Positions 1 to 7,496 of a stretch of 64,000 nucleotides of DNA are shown piece after piece. The number at the start of each line of letters is the position of its first letter. Position 1 is the first letter of the stretch. The stretch spans positions 558,001 to 622,000 of the forward strand of contig NZ_JANLNY010000006.1 in NCBI RefSeq assembly GCF_025465995.1, given 5' to 3'. The DNA is from Pseudomonas sp. 5P_3.1_Bac2 (GTDB lineage: Bacteria > Pseudomonadota > Gammaproteobacteria > Pseudomonadales > Pseudomonadaceae). The translations under genes were made by a program, and so were the position numbers. Below the pieces are notes generated by a model that saw only the letters and a program-made list of their open reading frames with translations, did not search any database and was not told the origin of the DNA.

Positions 1-94
1 CGGTGTCTTTAGGCGTGGCGGCATACAGGTTGCCGGTCAGGATAGCGGCCAGCAGACTGAGGCTGGCTACCAGCGTTACGGGGCGTTGCTTCAT
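1..94 (-). CDS. Exported protein, N-terminus only (probable ABC substrate-binding protein)
   Basis: Only the first 31 codons are in the window; the rest lies beyond base 1. The start is fixed by an AGGAGCTCCT ribosome-binding site directly before the ATG. The translated start (MKQRPVTLVASLSLLAAIL...) has two positive residues, a hydrophobic stretch and an Ala-Ala end, so it is a signal peptide. It is the last visible gene of the minus-strand importer operon, about 80 bases after the second ATPase. A periplasmic solute-binding protein is the expected missing part of that importer. The assignment rests on the signal peptide and on position; no domain of the mature protein can be seen. Confidence 0.6.
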   Translation of the reverse strand, partial: MKQRPVTLVASLSLLAAILTGNLYAATPKDT

Positions 95-175
95 AGGAGC
101 TCCTAACGAGTGAGGCAGATCGTGCAGTCCCGCGCAGCTTCTATCCTGTAGCGAGGCTTGGGGTTGTTGTTGGGG

Positions 176-937
176 TTATAGGGCGGCGGCGTTAAACAGC
201 TCGCGGCTGTAAGGGTGGATTAACGTGCCTGCGGCCAGTTGTTCACGGCTGCTCAGCTCGACAAAGCGGCCGTGCTGCATGATCGCCACCTGCTCACAGA
301 GGTGGGCGACCACGGCTAAATCGTGGCTGACCAGCAAGTAGCTCAGGCCTAGCTCACGGCGCAGCTCCAGCAACAGGTTGAGGACCTCGGCCTGCACCGA
401 GACATCCAGCGCCGAGGTTGGCTCATCCAATAACAGCACCTGCGGCTCCACCAGCAGCGCGCGGGCGATGCCGATGCGCTGGCGTTGCCCGCCGGAGAGT
501 TGGCTGGGGAAGCGAAAGCGCAGCGCACGGGGCAGGGCGACGTTATCCAAGGCTTTTAAAATGCGTGCTTCTTGCTGGTCAAAACCATGGATTTGCAGCG
601 GCTCACGGAGAATTTCATCCACCGTATGGGCTGGGTTAAGCGAGGCTAACGGGTCCTGAAAGACCATCTGCAAATGCCGCCGCTGCGCCTTAGTGCGTTG
701 CTGGCGCAAGGGGTTGCCGAGCAGCTGGATGCTGCCTTGCCAATGGTTGTCGACCCCGGCCACGGCTTTGAGCAGGCTGCTCTTGCCACAGCCGGACTCA
801 CCGACGATGCCGAGGCTGCCGCCTTGCGGCAGATGCAGAGCTAGATCACTGACCACGGCATGCTGGCCGTGCTGAATATGCAATTGTTCGATCAGCAGCG
901 CCGGGGGGATGAGCTGCGGCAGAGTCAGAGTGCCCAT
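176..937 (-). CDS. Oligopeptide-type ABC importer ATPase (OppF/DppF-like)
   Basis: Cytoplasmic ATPase of a peptide/nickel-type ABC importer, 253 residues. Walker A GESGCGKSS is near residues 46-54, a Q-loop (VFQDP) near 92, the signature LSGGQ near 147, Walker B LLLDEP near 168 and the switch histidine (SHDL) near 205. It is somewhat shorter than usual for OppF/DppF and lacks the long C-terminal tail with cysteines often seen there. Its ATG overlaps the end of the preceding ATPase gene by 13 bases, so the two are translationally coupled. It would pair with that ATPase as a heterodimer energising the two permeases upstream. The substrate cannot be told from sequence. Confidence 0.9.
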   Translation of the reverse strand: MGTLTLPQLIPPALLIEQLHIQHGQHAVVSDLALHLPQGGSLGIVGESGCGKSSLLKAVAGVDNHWQGSIQLLGNPLRQQRTKAQRRHLQMVFQDPLASLNPAHTVDEILREPLQIHGFDQQEARILKALDNVALPRALRFRFPSQLSGGQRQRIGIARALLVEPQVLLLDEPTSALDVSVQAEVLNLLLELRRELGLSYLLVSHDLAVVAHLCEQVAIMQHGRFVELSSREQLAAGTLIHPYSRELFNAAAL

Positions 938-1770
938 GCAGGATCTCGGCTTAACGTGGACAAGGCTTGGCCGGCGCGGGCCAGGTGCGGTCGGCAGGCC
1001 AGTAGGCCCTGGCTGTAAGGATGTTGCGCTTGGTGCACGGCGGCGCCGGGCAGTTCTTCCAGCACGCGACCTGCGTACATCACCAGCACACGGTCAGCGA
1101 AGCGGGCGACCAGATCGAGGTCATGGCTGATCAAGACCAAGCCCATATTGCGCTGGCGCACCTGGCGGTCGATCAGATCGAGAATGGTCCGCCGCACGAT
1201 GCAGTCCAGCGCCGAAGTGGCTTCGTCGGCAATCAACAGATCCGGCTCGCCGGCCAGCACCATGGCGATCATCACCCGCTGGCCCATGCCGCCTGAGAGT
1301 TGATGGGGATACAGCGCCGCGACGCGTTGCGGCTCGCGAATATCCACCTCGGCCAACAGCTCCAGGGCGCGGCTTGCGGCTTGGCGGCGTGACAAGGGCC
1401 AGTGCCAGCGCAGCATCTCCACCAACTGCTTCAGCACCGGCTGTTGCGGGTTCAGCGCTTGTTTCGGGTCTTGCACAATCATGCCGATCCGCCGGCCGCG
1501 CAGTTTGCTTAGTTGTTGCTCTGCCAGACCCAGCAGCGGCGCGCCGTTAAACCAAGCACTGCCGCTGATTTGCGCTTGCTCGGGGAGCAAGCCAAGCAGG
1601 GCGCGCAGGCTCACCGACTTGCCCGAGCCAGACTCGCCGACCACGGCCAGGCGTTCGCGCCCCATGCTAAAGCTCACGCCGCGCACGGCTTGGCATGGGC
1701 CATTGGGGCCGGGAAACTGCACGCGCAGATCCTTGACTTCAAGCAGTGCGGCCGAGATATGGGTCGTCAT
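925..1770 (-). CDS. Oligopeptide-type ABC importer ATPase (OppD/DppD-like)
   Basis: First ATPase of the importer, about 281 residues. It has Walker A GESGSGKS, a Q-loop (IVQDP), signature LSGGM rather than LSGGQ, and a Walker B ending in ADEATSALD. A longer frame reaches back to base 1824, but AGGAG stands just before two adjacent ATG codons at 1773 and 1770; the second has the better spacing, so 1770 is taken. The gene follows the second permease by a few bases and overlaps the next ATPase gene. The C-terminus is shorter than in E. coli OppD. Family assignment is firm; substrate is unknown. Confidence 0.88.
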   Translation of the reverse strand: MTTHISAALLEVKDLRVQFPGPNGPCQAVRGVSFSMGRERLAVVGESGSGKSVSLRALLGLLPEQAQISGSAWFNGAPLLGLAEQQLSKLRGRRIGMIVQDPKQALNPQQPVLKQLVEMLRWHWPLSRRQAASRALELLAEVDIREPQRVAALYPHQLSGGMGQRVMIAMVLAGEPDLLIADEATSALDCIVRRTILDLIDRQVRQRNMGLVLISHDLDLVARFADRVLVMYAGRVLEELPGAAVHQAQHPYSQGLLACRPHLARAGQALSTLSRDPAWAL

Positions 1771-1778
1771 CATCACTC

Positions 1779-2684
1779 CTAGCGTTTGGCTGCGCCGATC
1801 AAGTCGCGCAGGGCGTCGCCGCACAGGTTAAAACCGAGGCCGGCCAATAGAATCAATACGCCGGGACAGGTCGCCACCCACCAGGCTTCAAACACCATGG
1901 CCCGCCCGTCGGCGACCATGGCGCCCCATTCAGCTTGCGGTGGCGGCAGGCCGAGGCCGAGAAAGCCCAAGCCTGCGACGATCAGGATGATCCCCGGTGC
2001 ATCCAGCGCGGCGCGCACCACCATCGATGGCAAACACAGCGGCACGGCATGCCGCCACAGCAAACGCCAGGGCGAGGCACCGAGGGTGCGTGCGGCCAGG
2101 ATAAATTCCGCATGGCGCAGCCCCGCCGCTTCACTGCGGGCAATCCGCGCATAGGGTGTCCAGCCGGTGAGGCTGACGGCCAGCACCGCAGTCCACAGCC
2201 CGGCGCCCAGTGCCGCCGCGATGGCCAAGGCCAGAATCAGGCGGGGGAAGGCCATAAAAATATCGGTGACGCGCATCAGCAAGCGATCCAGCCAGCCGCC
2301 GAATAACCCCGCCGCCGCGCCAATCAAAGTGCCCAGGGGCGCGCTGATCAGCAGGGCGATGAGCACCACCAACAACGTCGGGCGGGCTCCCCAAATGCTG
2401 CGCGAGAAAATATCGCGGCCAAAACTGTCGCTACCAAACCAGTGACTGGCCGAAGGTGGGCTAAGGCGACTGCTGAGTTGCTGGGCCAGTGGATCAGCCA
2501 GCGGCAACCAAGGCGCGAGCAGGGCCAGCAAGGCCAGAATGCTGACCAGAATCAGGCCCATAACGCCCATGGGGCTGGCCAGATAGCGCCGAGCAAAACG
2601 GTAGGCGCTGCCGAGCTGTGCTTGCAGGCGATGCTGCGGCTCGTGGCTGGTCAGCCAGTTTTGTGTGTGGCTGAGTAGGCTCAT
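1779..2684 (-). CDS. ABC importer permease, DppC/OppC type
   Basis: Inner-membrane permease of about 301 residues. An N-terminal OppC_N-like segment carries a membrane span near residue 40, followed by the WFGSDSFGRDIFSR motif typical of DppC/OppC and five further hydrophobic segments. The ATPase-contact loop (EAAGLRHAEFILAARTLGAS) is clear in the second half. The ATG at 2684 overlaps the TGA of the upstream permease as ATGA, indicating coupled translation. A longer frame to 2732 would run far into that gene and is not used. It forms the channel with the DppB-type permease. Confidence 0.9.
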   Translation of the reverse strand: MSLLSHTQNWLTSHEPQHRLQAQLGSAYRFARRYLASPMGVMGLILVSILALLALLAPWLPLADPLAQQLSSRLSPPSASHWFGSDSFGRDIFSRSIWGARPTLLVVLIALLISAPLGTLIGAAAGLFGGWLDRLLMRVTDIFMAFPRLILALAIAAALGAGLWTAVLAVSLTGWTPYARIARSEAAGLRHAEFILAARTLGASPWRLLWRHAVPLCLPSMVVRAALDAPGIILIVAGLGFLGLGLPPPQAEWGAMVADGRAMVFEAWWVATCPGVLILLAGLGFNLCGDALRDLIGAAKR

Positions 2685-3763
2685 AGGGCACGCGCTCGTG
2701 GGTCGAGGCGCGTCAGCAAGGTGTCGGCGCACATGTTAAAACTCAGGTAAACCACGCCGACCACCAAGGTTGCGGCCAAGACGGCGGGGATGTCGGCGGA
2801 AAATAAGGATTCGGTGATAAACATGCCCAGGCCCGGCCAGGCGAACACCGTCTCGGTTAGCACCGCGCCTTCGAGCAGATAGGCGTAGGTCATCACGCAC
2901 ACCGCGAGGATCGGCCCGGCGGCGTTGGGCAAGGCGTAGCGCCAGAGAATCCGCGCGCGGGAGAAGCCTTTTAAGCGCAGGACCAAGATGTAGTCCTGCT
3001 GCAATTGCGCAAGGACAAAGCTGCGGGTCATCCGCGCGATATAACCCAGCGCCACCAGCCCAAGGAGAGTGGCGGGCAACACGATATGCGCCACGGCGTT
3101 GGCAAAGGCGGCCATGTCGCCGGCCAGCAGGCAGTCGAGCAACACCAGGCCAGTCACTTCCTCGATGCTGTATTGGTAGGTGACGTCCAGGCGCCCCGGC
3201 CCTGCGACCCAATCCAACTTGGCATAGAACAGCAGCAGGGCGACCAAACCGAGCCAGAACACCGGCACCGAGTGACCGAGCAGCGATAGCAGACGGCCCA
3301 GGTGATCGAGCCAGCTGCCCTCACGCTGGGCGCACAGAGCGCCCAGCGGCACACCCAGAATCAGGCCAAACAGCATGCCCAGAGTGGCCAGCTCCAAGGT
3401 GGCCGGAAAGAAGCGCAGGATGTCGCTGGCAATCGGGTTATTGGTCACCAGTGAGGTGCCAAAGTTGCCGCCCAATACGTCGCTGACGTAACGCCAAAAC
3501 TGTTCCAGCAGCGGCCGGTCGAGGCCCATCTGCAGGAAAACTTTCTGGTACAGCTCGGCTGAGGCGCGGTCACCGACCACACTCAGCACGGGGTCTGAGG
3601 GCAGCAGGCGGCCAATGGCAAAGGTCACGAACAATAAGCCGAGCAGGGTGCCGGCAAAGGTCAGCAGGGTGCCGGCGAGCTTTAGCGCGCGACGCCCAAG
3701 CCGGTTCGCCAGACGCCTAAACGCCGGAGGCGCAAGCGACGGCAAGGTGTGAACGCTGGACAC
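2681..3763 (-). CDS. ABC importer permease, DppB/OppB type
   Basis: Inner-membrane permease of about 360 residues with six predicted spans. The first hydrophobic segment is preceded by a basic stretch (RRLANRLGRRALKLAG). The usual RLLPSDPV-type motif follows it, and the ATPase-contact loop (ARMTRSFVLAQLQQDYILVLRLKGF) lies in the C-terminal half. The start is taken at GTG 3763 because GAGG lies about 8 bases upstream; a longer frame to 3805 would overlap the aminotransferase. A roughly 30-residue insertion-like periplasmic loop (YQYSIEEVTGLVLLDC) sits between spans. Stop and next start overlap as ATGA. Confidence 0.87.
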   Translation of the reverse strand: MSSVHTLPSLAPPAFRRLANRLGRRALKLAGTLLTFAGTLLGLLFVTFAIGRLLPSDPVLSVVGDRASAELYQKVFLQMGLDRPLLEQFWRYVSDVLGGNFGTSLVTNNPIASDILRFFPATLELATLGMLFGLILGVPLGALCAQREGSWLDHLGRLLSLLGHSVPVFWLGLVALLLFYAKLDWVAGPGRLDVTYQYSIEEVTGLVLLDCLLAGDMAAFANAVAHIVLPATLLGLVALGYIARMTRSFVLAQLQQDYILVLRLKGFSRARILWRYALPNAAGPILAVCVMTYAYLLEGAVLTETVFAWPGLGMFITESLFSADIPAVLAATLVVGVVYLSFNMCADTLLTRLDPRARAL

Positions 3764-3773
3764 TATGCGGACC

Positions 3774-5162
3774 TCAGGCCGATTGCGCAGAGAGTTGGCG
3801 CACATGCTCGACGGCGGCGTCGAGGCTGCGGCTCAGGCTATCGAACAGCTCATCCACCAGTGGTTGGTCGATGATCAGCGGCGGGCACAGGGCAATCGCG
3901 TTGCCGATGGCGCGCACGATCACCCCTTGGCTGAGCGCGTGTTGCTGAATCCACTCGCCGAGGCGCCACTGCGCCGGGAAGGGCTGGCGCTGGGCCTTAT
4001 CGGCGGCCAGCTCCAAGGCGCCAAGCAGGCCGACCCCGCGAGCCTCGCTGACCAACGGATGGTCGCTGAGTTGCTGCAGGCGTTGTTGGAAATACGGCGC
4101 GATGCTCTGCACGTGGCCGACGATATTGCGCTCTTGGTAGATCTTCAGGGTTTCCAAGGCCACTGCGGCACACACCGGGTGCGCCGCGTAGGTGGTGCCG
4201 TGGGTGAAGCCGCCGAGCTTGCGGCTGGCCTGGCGCAGCACTTCTTCGATCTGATCGCTAACCAACAGCGCCGAGATTGGCTGATAAGCCGAGGACAGCC
4301 CCTTGGCCACCGACATCAAGTCCGGTTGCAGGTCATAGGTGTTGCTGCCAAACAGCTGGCCGGTGCGGCCAAATCCGGTGATCACTTCGTCGACGATAAA
4401 CAGGATGTCGTACTTGCGCAGCAGCGCCTGCAAGCGGGGGAAGTAATTCGGCGGCGGCAAAATCACCCCGCCGGAACCAATCACCGGCTCGGCGATAAAG
4501 GCGGCAATGGTTTCAGGGCCCTCACTGAGAATTTGCTCTTCCAGGTTGGCGATGATGCGCTCGCTAAAGGCCTCTAAGCTCTCCCCTGGCAGGCCGGCGT
4601 GGTAATAGCTGGGGCTGTCGGTGTGGATGATCCCGGCAATCGGCAAATCGAAATTGGTGTGCACCGGCGCAAGCCCGGTGAGGCTGCCAGAGGCCACGGT
4701 GACACCGTGATAACCCTGACGACGGGCGATGATTTTTTTCTTCTGCGGGCGACCCAGCAGGTTGTTGTAGTACCACACCAGCTTGACGGCCGAGTCGTTG
4801 GCCTCGGAGCCCGAGTTGGCAAACAACACATGGTTCAAATGCCCGGGCGCCAACTGCGCCAGTTTGCTCGCCAGCTCAATGCCCGGCACATGGCTGCGGT
4901 GGTTAAAGCTGTGGTAGTAGGGCAGCACTTGCAACTGGGCATGGGCCGCATCGACCAAACGTTGCTCGGAGAAGCCCAAGCTGGTGCACCACAGCCCCGA
5001 CATCCCTTCGAGATAACGCCGGCCTTGCTCATCAAACACATGGCAGCCCTCACCGCGCACGATCACCAGCGGCCCCGTAGTGGTGTGGCTGTCGAGGTTG
5101 CTGTAGGGGTGAATGAAGTGGGCGATGTCTTTGACTTGGTTGTCGCTATGGACCTGGCTCAC
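3774..5162 (-). CDS. Class III pyridoxal-phosphate aminotransferase (omega-aminotransferase family)
   Basis: Cytoplasmic PLP enzyme of about 462 residues, first gene of the importer operon. Fold-type I class III features are visible: SGSEANDSAVKL, the RRQGYHGVT segment, the FIVDEVITGFGRTG aspartate motif and the Schiff-base lysine in SVAKGLSSAY, then GFTHGTTYAAHPV. It matches the family of pyruvate- or 2-oxoglutarate-dependent aminotransferases acting on beta-alanine, taurine, polyamines or similar amines; the donor cannot be named. GTG 5162 is chosen because AGGAGC lies 8 bases upstream. Co-transcription with an importer suggests that the imported compound or a breakdown product is its substrate, which is inference. 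Confidence 0.85.
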   Translation of the reverse strand: MSQVHSDNQVKDIAHFIHPYSNLDSHTTTGPLVIVRGEGCHVFDEQGRRYLEGMSGLWCTSLGFSEQRLVDAAHAQLQVLPYYHSFNHRSHVPGIELASKLAQLAPGHLNHVLFANSGSEANDSAVKLVWYYNNLLGRPQKKKIIARRQGYHGVTVASGSLTGLAPVHTNFDLPIAGIIHTDSPSYYHAGLPGESLEAFSERIIANLEEQILSEGPETIAAFIAEPVIGSGGVILPPPNYFPRLQALLRKYDILFIVDEVITGFGRTGQLFGSNTYDLQPDLMSVAKGLSSAYQPISALLVSDQIEEVLRQASRKLGGFTHGTTYAAHPVCAAVALETLKIYQERNIVGHVQSIAPYFQQRLQQLSDHPLVSEARGVGLLGALELAADKAQRQPFPAQWRLGEWIQQHALSQGVIVRAIGNAIALCPPLIIDQPLVDELFDSLSRSLDAAVEHVRQLSAQSA

Positions 5163-5630
5163 GGACCTGCTCCTGTTTGTGATTGTGTTGAGGCTGGGCA
5201 CGCTCGCAGGCTTATAGGTGCTGCCGATGGCCTGGCGGGCGCTGCTTGAAACGAAGAGTGCTGGCTACTCTGGACGGGATGCTCGCAGCGGGCTAAGTCA
5301 TGCTGCTAGTCGTAGAAGTCACCACTGCGCGCTGTCGATTAAGCGCTGTGGGTTTGTACGAGATTGCCAATGGTTCAAACTTATTCGTATATTTTTTGCT
5401 TGTGAAATTCTATTTTTATCTAAGCTAATTATTAAATAAATGCATTTAAATATTTAATAAATATGCGTGATTTTGTTTGTGTGATGGGCTTGGGGTGCGC
5501 GGTGGGGCTCACTACGCTTGCGCTGAGCGATCGGCTCTGGGCTCGTTAGGCTGCAGATAGAGACGCGAGGAGGGAATGGCGAGCAGGGGGCGTGCAGGGC
5601 TGGCAGCGCTGCACGCGAGTAAGGCGGGGG
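5163..5630. other. Gene-free interval with an AT-rich segment
   Basis: No credible gene. Bases about 5370-5475 are strikingly AT-rich compared with the surroundings and contain an imperfect inverted repeat around 5428-5460 (TTATTAAAT ... ATTTAATAA). It lies upstream of the aminotransferase-importer operon and probably holds its promoter or a binding site for an AT-preferring nucleoid protein. No clear -35/-10 pair was found. Confidence 0.4.
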
Positions 5631-6176
5631 TTACTGGCGGCTGGCGGGAATCTGTTTAACCGCCTCCAGCCATTCGCTGTACAGCGTCGGTTGTTGCAGA
5701 TCCAGCTTCGCTTCCTGCATGCGTTCGCTGTGCTGATTGATCTCGGCCACCGCTTCGCTGAGTGAGCTGCTATTGGCGTCGAGCTGGTGCATCTGGGTCA
5801 GGCCCAAGTGATAAAAGCGCAGCACTTGCATCGCGGTGTGATCACGGGCAGCTACCCCGGCTTTAACGTGATGCATCAGGTTAGTGACGCGCATCAGGCT
5901 GCGTTTTAGCCGCCAGCCGTAGACGGCGGATGCCATCAGCGGCTGCCGCCATAACAGGCCACGCACCAGGGCGAAGCTCAGCGCCACGGCGAGCGCTACA
6001 CCTGTGGCATTCCAGCGAAAGTTATCGCCACCTGGGGTGCCAAACAGCAGCACGGCGCTACTGGAAAGCAGCATGGCCAGGGCGATAAAAATCACCGCGA
6101 TGATCAACGTACTGCGGCGGGTTTGTTGCCGGTATTGCTCCGGGTTTTGCGGCTCGATGGTAAAGAGTGCAGGCAC
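5631..6176 (-). CDS. DUF3087 family membrane protein
   Basis: Hypothetical protein of 181 residues belonging to the DUF3087 family common in pseudomonads. Residues 22-47 and about 58-75 are two hydrophobic segments, preceded by a basic RRQTRRST-like stretch. The conserved middle part (YGWRLKRSLMRVTNLMHHV and RFYHLGLTQMHQLD) is followed by an acidic, helical C-terminus. Function is unknown. It is a single gene, with a gene-free interval downstream and a divergent gene upstream. Confidence 0.8.
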   Translation of the reverse strand: MPALFTIEPQNPEQYRQQTRRSTLIIAVIFIALAMLLSSSAVLLFGTPGGDNFRWNATGVALAVALSFALVRGLLWRQPLMASAVYGWRLKRSLMRVTNLMHHVKAGVAARDHTAMQVLRFYHLGLTQMHQLDANSSSLSEAVAEINQHSERMQEAKLDLQQPTLYSEWLEAVKQIPASRQ

Positions 6177-6304
6177 GGGATATCTCTCGCAGGCTAAACA
6201 GGGCGTCGCGGATCAGGCGACGGATTAATCTGTGGCAAATTATGCGCCCTTAGCCAGCAAAGGGTATCTTTGCCGGCATCGCTGAATTTGCTGAAAGGTT
6301 ATGG

Positions 6305-6880
6305 ATGGGTATGGCACGTCGTTTCTGGCAACTGTTAACTCTCTGCGCGGCGCTTGGCTGCATCAGTCCAGCCATGGCTAAGGTCGAGGTGGAGGCGGGC
6401 ACTCATCAAAAACTCGGCAAGATTCTGTTGGCTAAGGTTTCTGAAACCATTGCCCCGGGCGACTATGAGTCGCTGCTGGTGGGCATCCGTAATCACCCTG
6501 GCAACTACGCGAAGAAGATCGTCATGCTCGACAGCATCGGCGGCAGCGTATCCGAGGCGATCAAGCTGGGGCGATTGCTGCGCGAAACCGGCTTTGACTC
6601 CTTGGTCCCTTCCACTGGCATTTGTCAGGGCAGTTGCGTGTATCTGCTGGCGGCCGGCAAAAGTAAAATCGTGCGGGGCTATGTGGGTGTGCACCGCCCG
6701 TATTATCCGGGCAGCGACTCGGTGCATTACGCTTCGCGGCTGAGCAGCAATCCAAGCCCGGCGACCTACTTCAAGCAAATGAATGTGGCGCCGGGGTTGT
6801 TGGAGTTGATCAACAGCACCGACCCTGCGCGGATGCGCGTCCTGACCCCCGCCGAGCTGGCGCGCTACCGCTTGAACTAA
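6305..6880 (+). CDS. Exported ClpP-like protein
   Basis: Protein of 191 residues with a signal peptide (MARRFWQLLTLCAALGCISPAMA). The mature part has the crotonase/ClpP-like pattern of small periplasmic proteins in the COG3904 group: VMLDSIGGSVSEAIKLGRLLR resembles the oxyanion-loop region of ClpP, and ICQGSCVYLLAAG sits where the nucleophilic serine is expected. VGVHRPYY, which would supply a histidine, follows. The start could be ATG 6305 or ATG 6311. Peptidase activity is inferred from the pattern only. It converges on ydbL with 3 bases between the stops. Confidence 0.7.
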   Translation: MGMARRFWQLLTLCAALGCISPAMAKVEVEAGTHQKLGKILLAKVSETIAPGDYESLLVGIRNHPGNYAKKIVMLDSIGGSVSEAIKLGRLLRETGFDSLVPSTGICQGSCVYLLAAGKSKIVRGYVGVHRPYYPGSDSVHYASRLSSNPSPATYFKQMNVAPGLLELINSTDPARMRVLTPAELARYRLN

Positions 6881-6883
6881 GCG

Positions 6884-7228
6884 CTATTTACGCTGCCACT
6901 GGCCTTGCTGCTGGATATATTGCCCAGCCGGGGTTTTGTCGATGGCTTTCTGCCCGGCGATGCTCTCCACATCGCTCAATTGAATGCCGTTTTGTCCGGC
7001 CAGTTTTTGGTACTCGGCGCGCCGTGCCGCGTTGATCAGTTTGGCGATTTCACTGGCTTGGCCACCGGGCGTCACCACCCCTAAATAGCCGTTGGGCATC
7101 TCACCGACTTGGCCGCTGGCTTTGGCATCGCTTAAGGCCGACATGGCTTGATTAAGATTCAGCGCGGCGGCTGGCAGGCTCAGGCTGGCCAGCAGTAACA
7201 GGCCGGCGAGACGTTGATACAAAGGCAT
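6884..7228 (-). CDS. ydbL: YdbL family periplasmic protein (DUF1318)
   Basis: Small exported protein of 114 residues: signal peptide to about residue 22 (LLLLASLSLPAAA), then the DUF1318 domain with LGVVTPGG and INAARRAEYQKLA. It is the last gene of the ydbH-ynbE-ydbL set. In E. coli, YdbH and YnbE form an inner-to-outer membrane bridge linked to phospholipid transport and YdbL influences that bridge; the same order here supports the same role. RBS AAGGAGAA precedes the ATG. Confidence 0.85.
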   Translation of the reverse strand: MPLYQRLAGLLLLASLSLPAAALNLNQAMSALSDAKASGQVGEMPNGYLGVVTPGGQASEIAKLINAARRAEYQKLAGQNGIQLSDVESIAGQKAIDKTPAGQYIQQQGQWQRK

Positions 7229-7257
7229 AGAAATTCTCCTTAAGGCATTCGGCTGAG

Positions 7258-7449
7258 TTAGAACAAACCGCTGGAATCGCTAAACATACTGTCTAGGGCT
7301 TTATCGACCTTGATGTAAATCTCGTGCTCAACCTTCACATTGAGGTTGATATTGATCGGCTCATTGGGCATCGCCAACTGCACCGTCGGGGTACAGGCGG
7401 CGCTGAGCAAGCCCAGCATCAGCACGACCATAAAACTGCGTACGCCCAT
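7258..7449 (-). CDS. ynbE: YnbE-like outer-membrane lipoprotein
   Basis: Lipoprotein of 63 residues. The start MGVRSFMVVLMLGLLSAAC at 7449 gives a normal type II signal with lipobox LSAAC; a longer frame from 7479 adds ten basic residues. The mature part contains NININLNVKVEHEIYIKVDK, a short beta-rich tail of the kind that augments the open end of an AsmA-like beta-groove protein. It sits between ydbH and ydbL. Confidence 0.85.
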   Translation of the reverse strand: MGVRSFMVVLMLGLLSAACTPTVQLAMPNEPININLNVKVEHEIYIKVDKALDSMFSDSSGLF

Positions 7450-7496
7450 GGCGTATCTCCTGTGTCTTAGCGCTGCCACACGGCGCGCGGTAGCGG

